Below are positions 22,214 through 36,496 of a DNA stretch of 64,000 bases, piece by piece. The notes below the pieces were generated by a model. It searched no databases. It was not told the DNA's origin and saw only the letters and a list, made by a program, of their open reading frames with translations. The stretch's first letter is position 1. Every line of letters begins with the position of its first letter. Position numbers and translations under genes: made by a program. The stretch is from the NCBI RefSeq assembly GCF_026914185.1, contig NC_070566.1, forward strand, positions 186,001 through 250,000, written 5' to 3'. Source of the stretch: Puccinia triticina (lineage: Eukaryota > Basidiomycota > Pucciniomycetes > Pucciniales > Pucciniaceae).

Positions 22214-23820
22214 GCTGTTTTATTCATCTGTCACAAGTGTGAAAGGTGAGCTTGGTTTATAGTCTTCTCTGACGTCATTGGTAATAAATCATTGAGTCAG
22301 AGCTCATTCTTCTGTTGACCACCCTCAAGAAGTCATCAAGAGAATCAAGTCCCAAGCTCCTCTTTCAAAATTCTCTCCCCTCATCCTTGGAAAGCAACGG
22401 CAGGTAAATATCAAAGTCTAACAATAACCACCAGTGGAGGGATTCCCATGTCAATATGGAAACCTAGATTTTCTCAGATTTTGCAAGGAAATGGAGGACT
22501 TGTTGCAATCTGGGAGCCTCCAAGTGTCCCAAAGCCTAGATTTCCCTGCAAAATTTGGCTCAGATCTGGGTCTGGAAGGGGTTCCCAGAATAATGGGAAA
22601 CCATGAAAAACTTGAGGGGACTAGGTGGTAGGTGATGTGAAGCTAACTCCAGCCTTAACTCCAACCATACACTTATGGAAAAGTGGTAGTGGCCCAAAAT
22701 ACATTGAAAATCAACATTTGGGAAGCATTCAAATTTTGGTTGTGGAATTTCACCACCCCAATGTGCATGCTTGCAGCCTAAATATCAGGATTTTCACCCA
22801 TTTTAGCCATTTTGAACCAATTTTTAAGGCCTCCATCAGCTCTGATGATGACAAAGGGGTCATTGTTATTCAATGGGAGTAATTCTGGAGTACCACTGGA
22901 ATTTCAGCATAACCAAGATTGCAGACCGGGACCCACTAGTGCTGATAGCTAACAGCAATGGGGCTGTATTGTCCAGTTCCCATTTGCATACACATCTTAT
23001 ACGGCAAGCTGGTATGTGTATATGTACCAGCTTGCCTTCTCCCTCACACACACCTTCACGCCCCCAAACGCCCCTCCCACGCCTTTAGTCAGCCTGCACA
23101 TGCCTGACAATGGGTGTGTGTGAGAGTACCCCTCCACACACCCTTTTTTGAAGGGTGTGGGCATGCCCCCGGGAGGGGGGCGTGCGCTTATCAACGCCCA
23201 CAAAATCTGGATAAATCTGATTTCCCAGAATTGGAGGACTGAAAAGACCGCAAAAGGCTGTGGTAGACGTGTGTGCCAGCAATAGGTCTTGCAGGAAATG
23301 GTGAAAGTGATACGCTATGCTACAAAAAGTGTGCTTTTTGAGTAGCATAGCACACCTGTGCTACTGCGCGCGCCAACATAGCAGGATAATAGCGCAGAGC
23401 GCTATGCTAGCGCTAAATTTAGCACAGCCACAATTTCCCCCCTGTTGGAATTTCATGTCTCCGTCTCTTTTCTCTCCCCTGTCACCCATCTGTCACTCAT
23501 TCCTTCTCCTCCAGATGAATATTCATTTCCACCTTCTGTCCCACATCTTGTCCCACATTTGTAAGAGCTTAAATATCAAGACAGACTAGGAATGAAAGAT
23601 GATGAGTTCCTGCGCCTTTTCCCTGAGACGCTTGAGTCTCTTGTAGTGAGAGCATTTTTTCCTCTCACAAGCTAGCAGCCTAGCCCTCTTTTAGGGCTTC
23701 CTTGTTTTGTGTTTCCGCCTCGAGCTTTCTTCCTCAGGCTTGTTTTTTGCTCTTCCCATCGGCTCCGAGTCCAAAATTCTTCACCCCCCAGGCCATTAGC
23801 AAAATTGCAGCGCCCAGCTT
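22214..23820. other. Gene-free stretch, nothing firm
   Basis: Contains local inverted repeats (agctggtaca/tgtaccagct near 23010-23035; ggtgtgt pairs near 23040-23160; tagcatagc, gcgctatgctagcgct near 23330-23420) but no protein remnant and no delimited element. Confidence 0.4.
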
Positions 23821-24020
23821 GCGCTATAGCTAAAAAATAGCGCAGCAAAATTCCGCAGCGGCTGAAATGTGCGACTTGTGGGCTACTTGTGCGCTATAGC
23901 TAAAAAATAGCGCAGCAAAATCCCGCAGCGGATGAAATGTGCTACTTGTGCGCTATAGCTAAAAAATAGAGCAGCAAAAGTCCACAGTGGCTCAAATGTT
24001 CTACTTGTGCGCTACACAAC
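23821..24020. repeat. Tandem repeat of about 59 bp, three units
   Basis: Units start with GCGCTATAGCTAAAAAATAG at 23821, 23891 and 23949 and end with aaatgtgctacttgt. The first spacing is 70 bp because of a duplicated ggctacttgt; the next are 59 bp. The unit start is itself an inverted repeat (CTATAGCTAAAAAATAG). Confidence 0.8.
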
Positions 24021-25946
24021 AGCATATCCGCATCCAGCACAACTTCAAACCTGCGCTAGGGCTAATATTGATGATCAACTGCAACATACCACACCATTTT
24101 TCAGTTGAGGTAGTTTTGAGCAGGTTTTGTCATTTCTTGGTGTGATCTGCCCCAGGCCCAACCCAATGTGATGGTTGCTTGGGTTTGGGCACAGTTTTAC
24201 AAGCCTAATTTCTTAAAAATATGTTATCACACTTTACCCTCAAATCTCTTGGCAATGCTCTGCTATATGTCTTGGAGCAATCCATGTACTAGATGTCATA
24301 TGGCAGCAAGTCTAGCAGGAACTGAACACATCAAATTCAAGCAACTGTTCTTATTCCAAGACAAGACAGACAAGAAAAATTTAGAATATGAAGAGTCTTG
24401 CCACCACCACCTGATCTAGCTCCCATCATTTCCCTCACCATAACTTCCAAATTTACTGATTTTCAGCCATAAAATCAATGTGAAACTATGGTATGGATGG
24501 TAGTATTTTGATTTTATTTTTTCATTTTGGTTTTTTGAGCTAAGAGTGAACTGGAGTGCTTGCATCAACCTGTGTCAAATCCCCTGAACTGATTTCTATG
24601 TTCCTCCCTTGAACTGATTGCTATGTTCCCTATGGACTGACACCCCAGCACAATTTTTGTCATATTTCTGCCCACAAAGGTCTGCTCAAACCACTATCCC
24701 AATCATTTATTCATCTCTCTGATGGGGATGATGAGTAGGACCTAGCTGAGAAATCTGAAGGTCACGTTTTATATCTCCCTTCTCTTATTGCATGTTTTAA
24801 CATGCAGATAACAGATCTATCATGTTAAAACATGCAGTAATCATACTCCTTAAGCCAACAGCTTTTTTATATTAATAAAGAAGAGATAACCAACAGGAGA
24901 ACTGGTCACAATGATTGATTTAAAATCTCAAAAGGTTAAATTCCCAATGTTACAAATGTGCATGCAATATAGATCACAAAAAGGTGCTGGGAGAACAGAA
25001 GAGCCTAGAAGAGTGTATCAAGCAAGATATGGATACCCTGTTGGTAACAGTAGTTGAGGTCCTCTGCCATCAAATATATTTCCAATTGATATGAATCTGA
25101 ACTTGATTTCATCCTTGCCTCAAGATTAACAAGGGTCAACTCATCTTTTGAAGAACAAACTGTAGTTAGACCTGCCAAAGTGAATGATCCAAAATAAGCC
25201 AGTTGGCCAATGTGTAAATAAAACTCAAAATATGTTAGGAATACTATCAACTTGTTCAAGATCACAACAAATTAAGTTGCATGTTTCTAGCAGCTGATGC
25301 AACTGTTTTCAGAGATAACTGCCCAAGTTGCAAGATAAGGAAGTGCATATAATCAAACATACTCAGACAATGAAAATAAAAATATGCATGATGTGTGTGT
25401 GAATGTATGTATTTGTTTATTTGGATGTAAACAAACAAACCAAATCCTTAAAACAACCCTGAAAATCCAACACAGAAAGAAGGCAGGGTAGCAGACAGGA
25501 AAAATACCTGTTACATGCTTCTGTGTTTTGTTGTGATCAGACCAAGCTGAGCAACCTAAATATTTATCTTGTTTCTTCCTTCTCTTTGGCAATTTAAGTT
25601 TGTTGAGATGGATGGAGGGGGAAATTATAGAAGCAGAGAAGATGATGAATTGTGTTGTTCTACAAGCAAATAGTCAGGTGTCTTGTCGAGTCAAGTGTTG
25701 TCATTTCTTGTTGTTGTTGTCTTGGTTCTTGGTTCTTGTTTGTTTGTTTGTTTCAAAAGTTAGAAGAGACAGAGGAAAAAAAAAGATAGATCGAGAAAAA
25801 AAAAGATCATGTGTAATTTTTTCAGGCCTATACAGTAATGGAGAGTTGGCTGCTCTCTTTTTCCCACTAGACTTGGTAACAATAAAAAAACAGAAGCCTG
25901 ATGTAATTGTGTGTTGATATATTTTAGCCGAAGAGAGAGAGAGAAG
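24021..25946. other. Gene-free AT-rich stretch downstream of the kinase gene
   Basis: No reading frame of protein character. Includes a TGTTT-type microsatellite (about 25738-25756) and an inverted repeat around CATGTTTTAACATG (24790-24835). The last few hundred bases before 25946 are the likely 3' UTR of the kinase gene. Confidence 0.45.
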
Positions 25947-29200
<3,254 letters not shown>

Positions 29201-29209
29201 TTGACGCGG

Positions 29210-29450
29210 ATGGCAGGTGCGCTGAGCATCACATGGACGCTTTTTGAAAGCATCCATGTGATGCTCAGGTCTCAAAATTGTCCGGTGGACATCTCAAGTG
29301 TTTGAACAATGAAGCATCCATTGGACACTCTGGCTAGAGTGTCCAATGGACACCAAAGAAGCAATGTCATCTTGATTGAGAGCGTCCAATGGACACCAAA
29401 TAAACAATGTCCAATGGACACTCTCAAACAAGAGTGTCATGGATAGAGAT
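29210..29450. repeat. Cluster of inverted repeats built on TCCAATGGACA and GATGCTCA
   Basis: TGAGCATCACATGGACGC pairs with GCATCCATGTGATGCTCA. CATTGGACACTCT pairs with AGAGTGTCCAATG. GTCCAATGGACACC occurs three times. Short hairpins follow each other without a fixed period. Confidence 0.65.
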
Positions 29451-29791
29451 GGCCCTGGCTTTTGTCGCACAGACAAGGTGTAGATGCAAAACAGATTATA
29501 TTGATGATGATCAGGCTCAACCTCGGGCAGAAGTCCAAGATAGAGCCAGTACCGTGACTGCGGCAAGGCTCAGGCTGTGTAGCCCCCTCTGGGCTACAAC
29601 ATTGGCAAACCTGTTGCGGTTACCCGCTGTGGTGATCAAACTAGTGCAGGACCTCAAGATCTCAAGACTCAGATTGCTCAAGATTCCAGATCTCTCCCAG
29701 ACTCTTGTCCTTCTCTCCTGGCTCTTTTCATTTCTTGGTCCTAACACATGAGCCATGTGGGTTTTGTTGAAATTACTCAGGTGAAAAGAAT

Positions 29792-29867
29792 TGTGTGTTG
29801 TGGGATTTGAACCCACAACATTCTACATTCATGAGAGCTGCTCTTATGCCACTGAGCTAAATACACA
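29792..29867 (-). ncRNA. tRNA-like (Met-CAT-like) sequence inside an LTR
   Basis: 76 nt. On the minus strand it has an A box (TAGCTCAGTGG), a 4-bp D stem GCTC/GAGC, an anticodon-loop region with CAT, a T arm GTGGG-TTCAAAT-CCCAC containing a B box, and acceptor ends TGTGTAT/...ACACACA with one or two mismatches. The anticodon stem is poor. It lies inside a repeat, so I take it as a polymerase III promoter module, not a working tRNA gene. Confidence 0.7.
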
Positions 29868-30152
29868 ATTGGTCTTACTGATGATTTTTGGATATTAGAT
29901 CATATAGCTTGGCCACTCAAATGGGGCTTGAAGCATATATTCCAACACACCCCCTTGCTTCATGCACCATGAACAAACTATGAATATTGCATATGCAAAT
30001 CATGTAGGTGTGTCATGCATCATAGAAAATGATCAATGCATAACAATTATGAAATTGAATATTGCATATGCATATGGAAGCATGAATATCAAGTATTCAC
30101 AGGGTTTAGCCAACTTTCATTCAATTCACTGAGAGCATCCGTACTGATAATG

Positions 30153-30465
30153 TGTTGAAATTACTCAGGTGAAAAGAATTGTGTGTTGTGGGATTTGAGT
30201 GGCCAAGCTATATGATCTAATATCCAAAAATCACCAGTAAGCCCAACTGTGTGTTTAGCTCAGTAGTATAAGAGCAGCTCTCACAGCGGGCAATTGGGTG
30301 TCACACGCAGCCCACAGCAACACCTGCGTAAAGGGGGTCCCCTTGGCTTGGGTGTCACTGCGGGCTGCGTGCAACATCCAATTGCCCGCTGTGTCTCATG
30401 AATGTAGAAGTTCATGGGTTCAAATCCCACAACACACAATTCTTTTCACCTGAGTAATCTCAACA
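30153..30465. repeat. Hairpin-converted LTR of TRIM family 2
   Basis: The first 46 nt are in minus orientation (TGTTGAAATTACTCAGGTG...). They then switch, at a shared ATTTGA, to the plus orientation of the same LTR, which lacks its first about 31 nt. Both ends therefore carry a 46-nt inverted repeat with one mismatch. The tRNA-like part (30248-30438) is split by the 112-bp element at 30282-30393. Confidence 0.75.
30282..30393. mobile_element. 112-bp inverted-repeat element with CACAG ends
   Basis: Perfect 16-bp terminal inverted repeats CACAGCGGGCAATTGG / CCAATTGCCCGCTGTG, partly continued inside by acgcagccc / gggctgcgt. It is flanked by TCT on both sides (30279-30281, 30394-30396). Removing the element and one TCT restores the 76-nt tRNA-like sequence. 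Confidence 0.85.
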
Positions 30466-31506
30466 GCCTCTGCGCGCACCAGTGAGACGGTGGGGGGACA
30501 CTGAACAGTAAACTATTCAGCTCTGATTTTTAGACAAAGTCTAGGTTTAACAGAGGAACCTTTGATCTTGAGAGAGTTGGGTAAAATGAGAGGAAAGAGA
30601 AACATTCAAGAGACAACAGAGTTTCACTCTGAGATAATCAAGGTTCAAAGAAAGGTATACTCACTGTCAATATCCTAGGCGCCTGTGACGGTAGGTGTAT
30701 CTTTTTGGGGTGATCCTGGGTTATCTGGGGGTGTGGTTCTAAGTCAGTAGATCCTCCTTAGGCAAGGGGGATCCTGGCTTCAAAAATTTTCAGAGTTTGC
30801 TTACATAATTACATATTTACAAGTGGTAATTGGCGCGCCAGGTAGTGCTGCCACGTCACAACTGCGCATACACACCATAACTCAAGAACTCAGGGAAGGA
30901 GTAGATTTAAAAAGAATTGGTAAGTTCTAACTAGGGTAAAAATTGCATGAGAAAACAGAATATGAAGTCAAAACAAGTATATCTCTTAAGGTGAAAAAGA
31001 TATGAAGTAATTCATATGTAAAAAGGTAGAAAAGGCAGACTTTAGGTCAGCTGTGTTGACTCTAAGGCTGACACCTTGATTATTGAAGGAGGTGGGGCCT
31101 TGAGTAGTCCGGAGTGGTTTATATTGAGGGGAAAAAGACTTTGATTTTGGTGCCATATTGAGGATTGGCTTACCACAGAGTTAGATTGAAGGGATAGACG
31201 GGAATGCTGCTGGCAATGGGATCACTAGCAGGAGAAAGAGGCTTGGGAATCTGAGAGAAGGATCTGGATAAATAGGCTCAAAGGGCTATGGAGGGCACCA
31301 AAGATATGATCAACAAAGTTGATCACTGAAAGAAAAACTCTAGAAACTTCTTGCAGTTGAGATGCAAGAGCTCAAGGCAAGCTGTGCCTCATGCAAGAAT
31401 CAAGCACTGGTTGATTACATTCACATTGCATAATTTATGCAAGAGTGAGTGTAAGTTCCAAAATACTGAGTACAGGTTCCAAAATACTGAGTTGATACCT
31501 GTGTGA
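30466..31506. other. Gene-free stretch with one single-ended CACTA-type remnant
   Basis: No gene recognised. At 31324-31362 the sequence CACTGAAAGAAAAACTCTAG...CAGTTGAGATG matches the end of the MITE at 36255-36473, but no second end was found. Confidence 0.45.
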
Positions 31507-32105
31507 ATTCCCCTTTCATGTGAAAATCCCCCTTTCATGTGAAAATCCCCCTTTCATGTGCACATACCCCTTTCATGGGCACATACCCCTTTCATGGGCA
31601 CATACCCCTTTCATGTGCACATATCCCTTTTGTATGCATTCACCTCTTTCATAATGTGCACATATCCCTTTTGCATGCATTCACCCCTTTCATAATGTGT
31701 CCATGCCCCTTTATGTGCACATACCCCTTTCATGTGTGTGTATCCCTTTTTCATGTGCATGTATCACTTTCACAATGTGTACATACCCCTTTCATCATGT
31801 GTTCATGACCCTTCCATGTTTACATGTCCACTTTAAGTTTTTTTACATCACTTTCAATATCCCTTTCATCATTCAGGTTTACATACCCCTTTGATGTTTA
31901 CATATCCCTTTCATGTGCAAATACCCCTTACTGCACATACCCCTTTCATGCATACAAATCCCTTTCATGCATACATCATAACCCTTTCATAATGTTTAAA
32001 TATGCCTTTTATGTGTTAATACAACTTCTCAAAATCCCCTTTCATGCTTAAATATTCCTTTCATATGTACATATCCCTTTCATGTGTACACACCCTTTTT
32101 ATGTT
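31507..32105. repeat. Minisatellite, CCCCTTTCATGTGCACATA type
   Basis: About 30 degenerate units of 17-22 bp, each with CCCTTTCATG and a variable gtgcacata or gtttacata linker. Long chance reading frames arise from it on the plus strand. Confidence 0.85.
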
Positions 32106-32339
32106 ATTCTGGCTGGATTCAATAGGGGTGTTCACAATTGGATTTCATCAGCAACTTTTTATCACCTCACCAGTAGAGATGTGCATGCTGCACAATTAAA
32201 TTTTTATCCTCACACCAGGAGGATTTTATGCTGGCTGAGCAAAGGAAACGTACTGGTGCCCATCACACCATGAACCTGGGAGGGTCAAGACCGGCCATCA
32301 ATCTCACACACCTCAACCTGTGAAAGGCTGATCATTGGG

Positions 32340-33345
32340 TCAACCAACACCCATACATGCACCCCACTCAATGACCAACCCGGTCATCAGGTGGATACAT
32401 ACTCCACTCAATGACTTTGGTTCATTGAGTGGATCACCACTACCCGATCCACTCAATGACCAAGCCGGTCATTGAGTGGGGTGTGTATCCACTCAATGGC
32501 CGGACTGGGTCATTGGTGTGTATCCACTCAATGACCGGACCTGGTCATCAGTGTGTATCCACTCAATGGCCGGACTGGTTCATTGGTGTGTATCCACTCA
32601 ATGACCGTACCGGGTCATCAGTGTGTATCCACTCAATGGCCAGACCTACACACTCCACTCAATGACCGGCTTGGTCATTGAGTGCACACACCCCAATTAC
32701 TCCACTCAATGACCCGGTCCAGCCATTGAGTGGAAAACTACTCCACTCAATGACCAGGTCCAGTCATCAAGTGGATACACACCCCACTTGATGACCGGCT
32801 TGGTCATCAAGTGCACACACCCCACTTACTCCACTCAATAACCCGGTCCAGCCATTGAGTGTATACACACTCCACTCAATGACCGGCTCGGTCATCAAGT
32901 GCGCACACCCCACTTACTCCACTCAATGCCCCGTCCGGTCATTGAGTGGATACACACCCCACTTGATGACCGGCTTGGTCATTGAGTGGATAACTACTCC
33001 ACTCAATGACCCGGTCCGGCTATCGAGTGGATGCACACTCCACTCAATGGCCGGACCAGGAAATTGAGTTGAGTAGTTATCCACTCAATGGCCGATCCGG
33101 TCATCAGGTGGATATTCACTCCACTCAATGTCCTGTTTGGTTCATCAAGTGGAGCGGGTCACTCAATGACCAACCCGGTCATCGGTGGAGTAGTTATCCA
33201 CTCAATGACCAACTCAGTCATTGGTGGAGTAGTTATCCACTAGATGACCGGGTTGATCATTGAGTGGAGTGTGTATACACTCAATGACCCGGTCTGGCCA
33301 TTGAGTGGAGTGTATGTGTCCACTCGATGACCTGGTCCGGCCATT
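32340..33345. repeat. Hairpin minisatellite, CACTCAATGACCGG type
   Basis: CACTCAATGACC and its complement GGTCATTGAGTG alternate around CGG-type centres, with linkers such as agtgtgtatc. Many neighbouring pairs form hairpins. The same repeat continues at 34195-34560 after an unrelated 850-bp segment. Confidence 0.85.
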
Positions 33346-34194
33346 GAGTCAGTATGGAGCTCCGCTCGGTGCTAGGCCGGCGGCAGCACTGGGAGGGGAA
33401 AAGGTGTTGTGAGACTGCCCTCTTGGATGGTCCAGAAATGAGTTGTGAGGATTCGAAGTGATAGCTGGGGGGAAGTGGTTTTGAGGTAACGTCGAGCTGT
33501 GGAGTCTCAACGGCGGTTGTTGGTTTGGATGCGTGAGGATTCTGGAAGGGACTGGGGGATTGGATGAAGGACTTGGACTTGGGATTCTTGATGATGATCG
33601 AAAAGGTGATGCCCTAATTCTTGGATCAGAATGGCATACCACTCCCTTCCTCCAAGTTCTGCAAACTTGGACTCAGGGAGGCGACCTGTCACATACATTT
33701 CATCACATCCTCCGCGCGCTACGCGCGCACACACACACAACAAAACCGCAGAGAGAAAGGAAGAAGAGAACAAAGAACAAAGAAAACACAACACAAAAGA
33801 AAAGAAAAGAGGAAACAGAAAGAGAACAACCAGGACCAGAGAGGGAGAAAGAGAAGGAAGAATAAGATGAAATGGAAATCACAAACAAACAGAGAATAAA
33901 TCCACAGCAGATGCTGTGTTAGGACCAAGAAGGATGGAAGGGAAGTGGGTGAGAGGGGAGACAGTGGAAAGAAAAGAAAGAGGTTTGGGGATGGGAATGG
34001 AAAAGTGGGGGGGGGAGAGAATTTGAAGGATGAGAAAGAGATGGGGAAGGGGAAAGTTCTTAGGGATCTTGAAGTCTTGAGGATGGGTGAGAATCTTGAT
34101 GGTTTCTTTAGATCTTGATGCTTGTTGAGTATCTTGATGATCTTGCTGGCGGCGGCAATGCTCCTGACTAGCTGACCGCAAAATGGGTCACCAC
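33346..34194. other. Segment interrupting the CACTCAATGACC minisatellite
   Basis: Contains a motif shared with 34985-35230 and 61588-61900: CTTCCTCCAAGTT, a short loop, AACTTGGACTCAGG, then a GC-rich stretch (cgcgcgctacgcgcgc), then a long A/GA-rich tract. Minus-strand frames here look weakly protein-like (RLPESKFAELGGREW), but no gene can be supported. Element ends were not found. Confidence 0.45.
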
Positions 34195-34560
34195 ATTGGT
34201 ATGGATGACCCTATCAGGTCATCAAGTGGAGTGTGTACCCACTCAATGACCCGGTCCGGTTATCAAGTCAAGTATGTAGATATCCACTCAATGACCGGCT
34301 AGGTCATCAAGTGGAGTGTGTGCAGTCAATGACCAACCCGGGTCATTGAGTGGAGTGTGTGCAGTTGATGATCAACCCGGGTCATTGAGTGGAGTGTGTA
34401 TCCACTTGATGACCAGGTTAGTCATTGAGTGGGGTGTGTGCGTGTGTCCGATCACCGGTGTTGGGGAAGATTTGAGTGTGTACCCAACCCAATGATCCGT
34501 GTGGACCAGCCATTGGATGGAGTTATGCATTCCAGGTGATGACTGGTATTGACCAGTCAT
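34195..34560. repeat. Hairpin minisatellite, CACTCAATGACCGG type, second part
   Basis: Same units as 32340-33345, with GGTCATTGAGTGGAGTGTGT as the commonest form. Confidence 0.8.
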
Positions 34561-35849
34561 TGGAAGGGGTGCCGTAAAATTTTGCTGGTCCTGGTTGGAT
34601 GACCAGCAAAGTTTTACCATTTCTGGTGGTAATTTTATGGCCCAAATGTGCACCAGCAAGGAAGATTTTATGGGGTCACCAGGAGCCAAAAATCCAATTG
34701 TGAACCCCCCTAATAACACATGGGGTGTTTACTAAAAGAAAATGAAAGGGTGCTTAGGGAGATGCTCATTTTCAAGGTTGAAATTTGCCTCAGTCTACTG
34801 CATGAGCCTTACAGTATGTTCAGCATTGGGATGCTGAACAGGGTACACACTCAAGGTGCACCAGCACGGAATGTGGGTGCTTGACTGCAGCTTGAGCTGA
34901 AGCTTGATTCAAGCTTGCTGAATCTCAACTGCAAGAATTCTCTAGAGTTTTTCTTGCAGTGGATGAAATTCCAACTTGGGATCAGGAATGTTTCATGCCT
35001 CCCTCCCTCTGAGTTCAAGGCCAAACTCAGACTTGGGGAGGCACCACACGCTGCAGACCAGTCATCATTACCTGCACACGCAACAACAACAAAGAACAGT
35101 GCACACAAAAGAAAGAGATAAAACAGATAAAACAAAAATAAAACCAACCCTCCACACTGAAACCATCCAACACGCATAGTAAAAAAAAAAAAACATATCA
35201 CAGGTTGAGAAACAAAATGGAAATGAAAACATAACATCAAAATAAAAAGCAACAGAAAAACTCCTGAAACATCTTTGAGTGAGATGCCCACCACACCAGG
35301 AAAGATTTGGCCTTGAAGCTTTCCGCGTGCCGCGCCACAAATTGTGAGCTGTCCCCGCGTGTACCAAATGGGATATCACACCGTGTTCCGCAGAGTGCCA
35401 GTACATTCCAACATGTAGAACATGATTTAGGATTGAAATGAACTTGAATTTGAGATGAATTCAATATAGTTGAATGATAGTTCACATTGAATAGTTACAT
35501 ATCAATCCAAATTAGATTGGCATATTGTTCTTGCCAAGTAATGAAACAATTCAAACATCAGATAGTAAGGACTTCTGCCTCAGTTCATACAAAAAAATAA
35601 CACCAAATTCAGCTGGCACTCTCTGAGGAGTGCCCCCAAAGCTTCCCTGGTGGGACTGGTGGAATGAAACCACTATTTTATATAAGATTACACAGCTACA
35701 CAATTATGTGGCTTTCTGTTTTGACCATAGTATACCTAAAATATAAACACTAAGAAGCTGATAAAAGATCATACTGGATTGTATATTGTGAATAGAGAAT
35801 CATAATTTTTTTTTTGTGGAAATATATATAACACGTCAAATCAAAAAAG
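34561..35849. other. Gene-free stretch with repeat remnants
   Basis: Holds a single CACTA-type end at about 34927-34966 (complement CACTGCAAGAAAAACTCTAG). It also has a diverged copy of the CTCC...GGGAGGC palindromic motif with A-rich tail (34985-35230) and the hairpin fragment at 35611-35655 related to 14026. No gene supported. Confidence 0.4.
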
Positions 35850-36064
35850 TGTTGAGTTGTCTGTTAGTCTGCTACCATGATGTATCACCACAGTATGGAG
35901 GGCTGTCGGATCAACCCATGAGCACTACCAACCAACCACGCAGCTGGCAGCCACAAGCGTCTGTAGCCTAGTTGGTAAAGGCAGCACTCTAGTATGTGTC
36001 TCAGCATAGCTGAGGTCGTGAGTTCGACTCTCACCAGACACATCTTCATTTTACAGTCTCTACA
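35850..36064 (+). repeat. Solo LTR, tRNA-Leu-like TRIM family 1
   Basis: 215 bp, TGTTGAGTTG...TCTCTACA, close to the LTRs at 62584-63220. A perfect 5-bp duplication AAAAG flanks it (35845-35849, 36065-36069). The tRNA-like part is at 35957-36041, with A and B boxes intact. Confidence 0.92.
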
Positions 36065-36116
36065 AAAAGAACAAAAAAAAATGAAAGTGAAACAAAGTGA
36101 AAAATGACAACAAAAA

Positions 36117-36139
36117 CACACACACACACACACACACAC
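36117..36139. repeat. CA microsatellite
   Basis: About eleven CA dinucleotides in a row. Confidence 0.9.
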
Positions 36140-36254
36140 CAAAACCACAGGAATATTGATGGATGGATGGTCTGAATATAAGTAACTGCAATTTTTCAGT
36201 AAAACCCCCCAATACATATATGTTAAAATGCAAGACCTTTGACCCTGTGTGTTA

Positions 36255-36473
36255 CACTGCAAGAAAAACTCTAGAAACTGCCAGCAGTTGACATGTGGCA
36301 TACTCCAGGGTAACTGCCATTGTAACTCCACATAATTACATCATGCCCTTTCATGCACAGTCAATGTGCACATTGCACAGTGAAACTTTGAGAAATGCTT
36401 GAGTATCACCTCAAGCTTCCTTTGAGCTTCTGCATCTCAACTGCTAGCAGTTTCCAGAGTTTTTCTTGTAGTG
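36255..36473. mobile_element. 219-bp MITE with CACTRCAAGAAAA ends (CACTA class)
   Basis: Ends CACTGCAAGAAAAACTCTAG and, on the complement, CACTACAAGAAAAACTCTGG continue as a terminal inverted repeat of about 37 bp. It is flanked by TTA on both sides (36252-36254, 36474-36476). CACTACAAGAAAA is the classic CACTA/EnSpm terminus. It lies about 23 bp beyond the stop codon of the gene at 36497-39483, so probably within its 3' UTR. Confidence 0.9.
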
Positions 36474-36496
36474 TTAGTCCCTACTGGTATTTGGTC

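Larger units (their letters stand above)
29765..30465 (-). mobile_element. TRIM family 2 with tRNA-Met-like sequence in its LTRs, rearranged
   Basis: Left (3') LTR 29765-29947 has TG...CA ends (TGTTGAAATT ... TTCCAACA). The interior is 29948-30152, with a purine tract next to the left LTR when read on the minus strand (gaagcaagggggtg). The right LTR (30153-30465) is rearranged. There is no coding capacity. No matching target duplication was found (GGTTT against GCCTC), as expected if the right end is rearranged. The layout parallels family 1 at 62584. Confidence 0.7.

Noticed and set aside
29760..30470. A target duplication for TRIM family 2
   Set aside because: Flanks GGTTT and GCCTC do not match; the right end is rearranged.
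31539..32051. Cys/His/Phe-rich frames in the CCCCTTTCATG minisatellite
   Set aside because: Products of a degenerate tandem repeat; no start context or splice evidence.
33700..33900. Lys/Glu-rich plus-strand frames
   Set aside because: They come from an A/GA-rich low-complexity tract.
35957..36041. A genuine tRNA-Leu gene
   Set aside because: The same sequence sits at the same place in every copy of a 215-bp LTR, and the acceptor and anticodon stems have mismatches.
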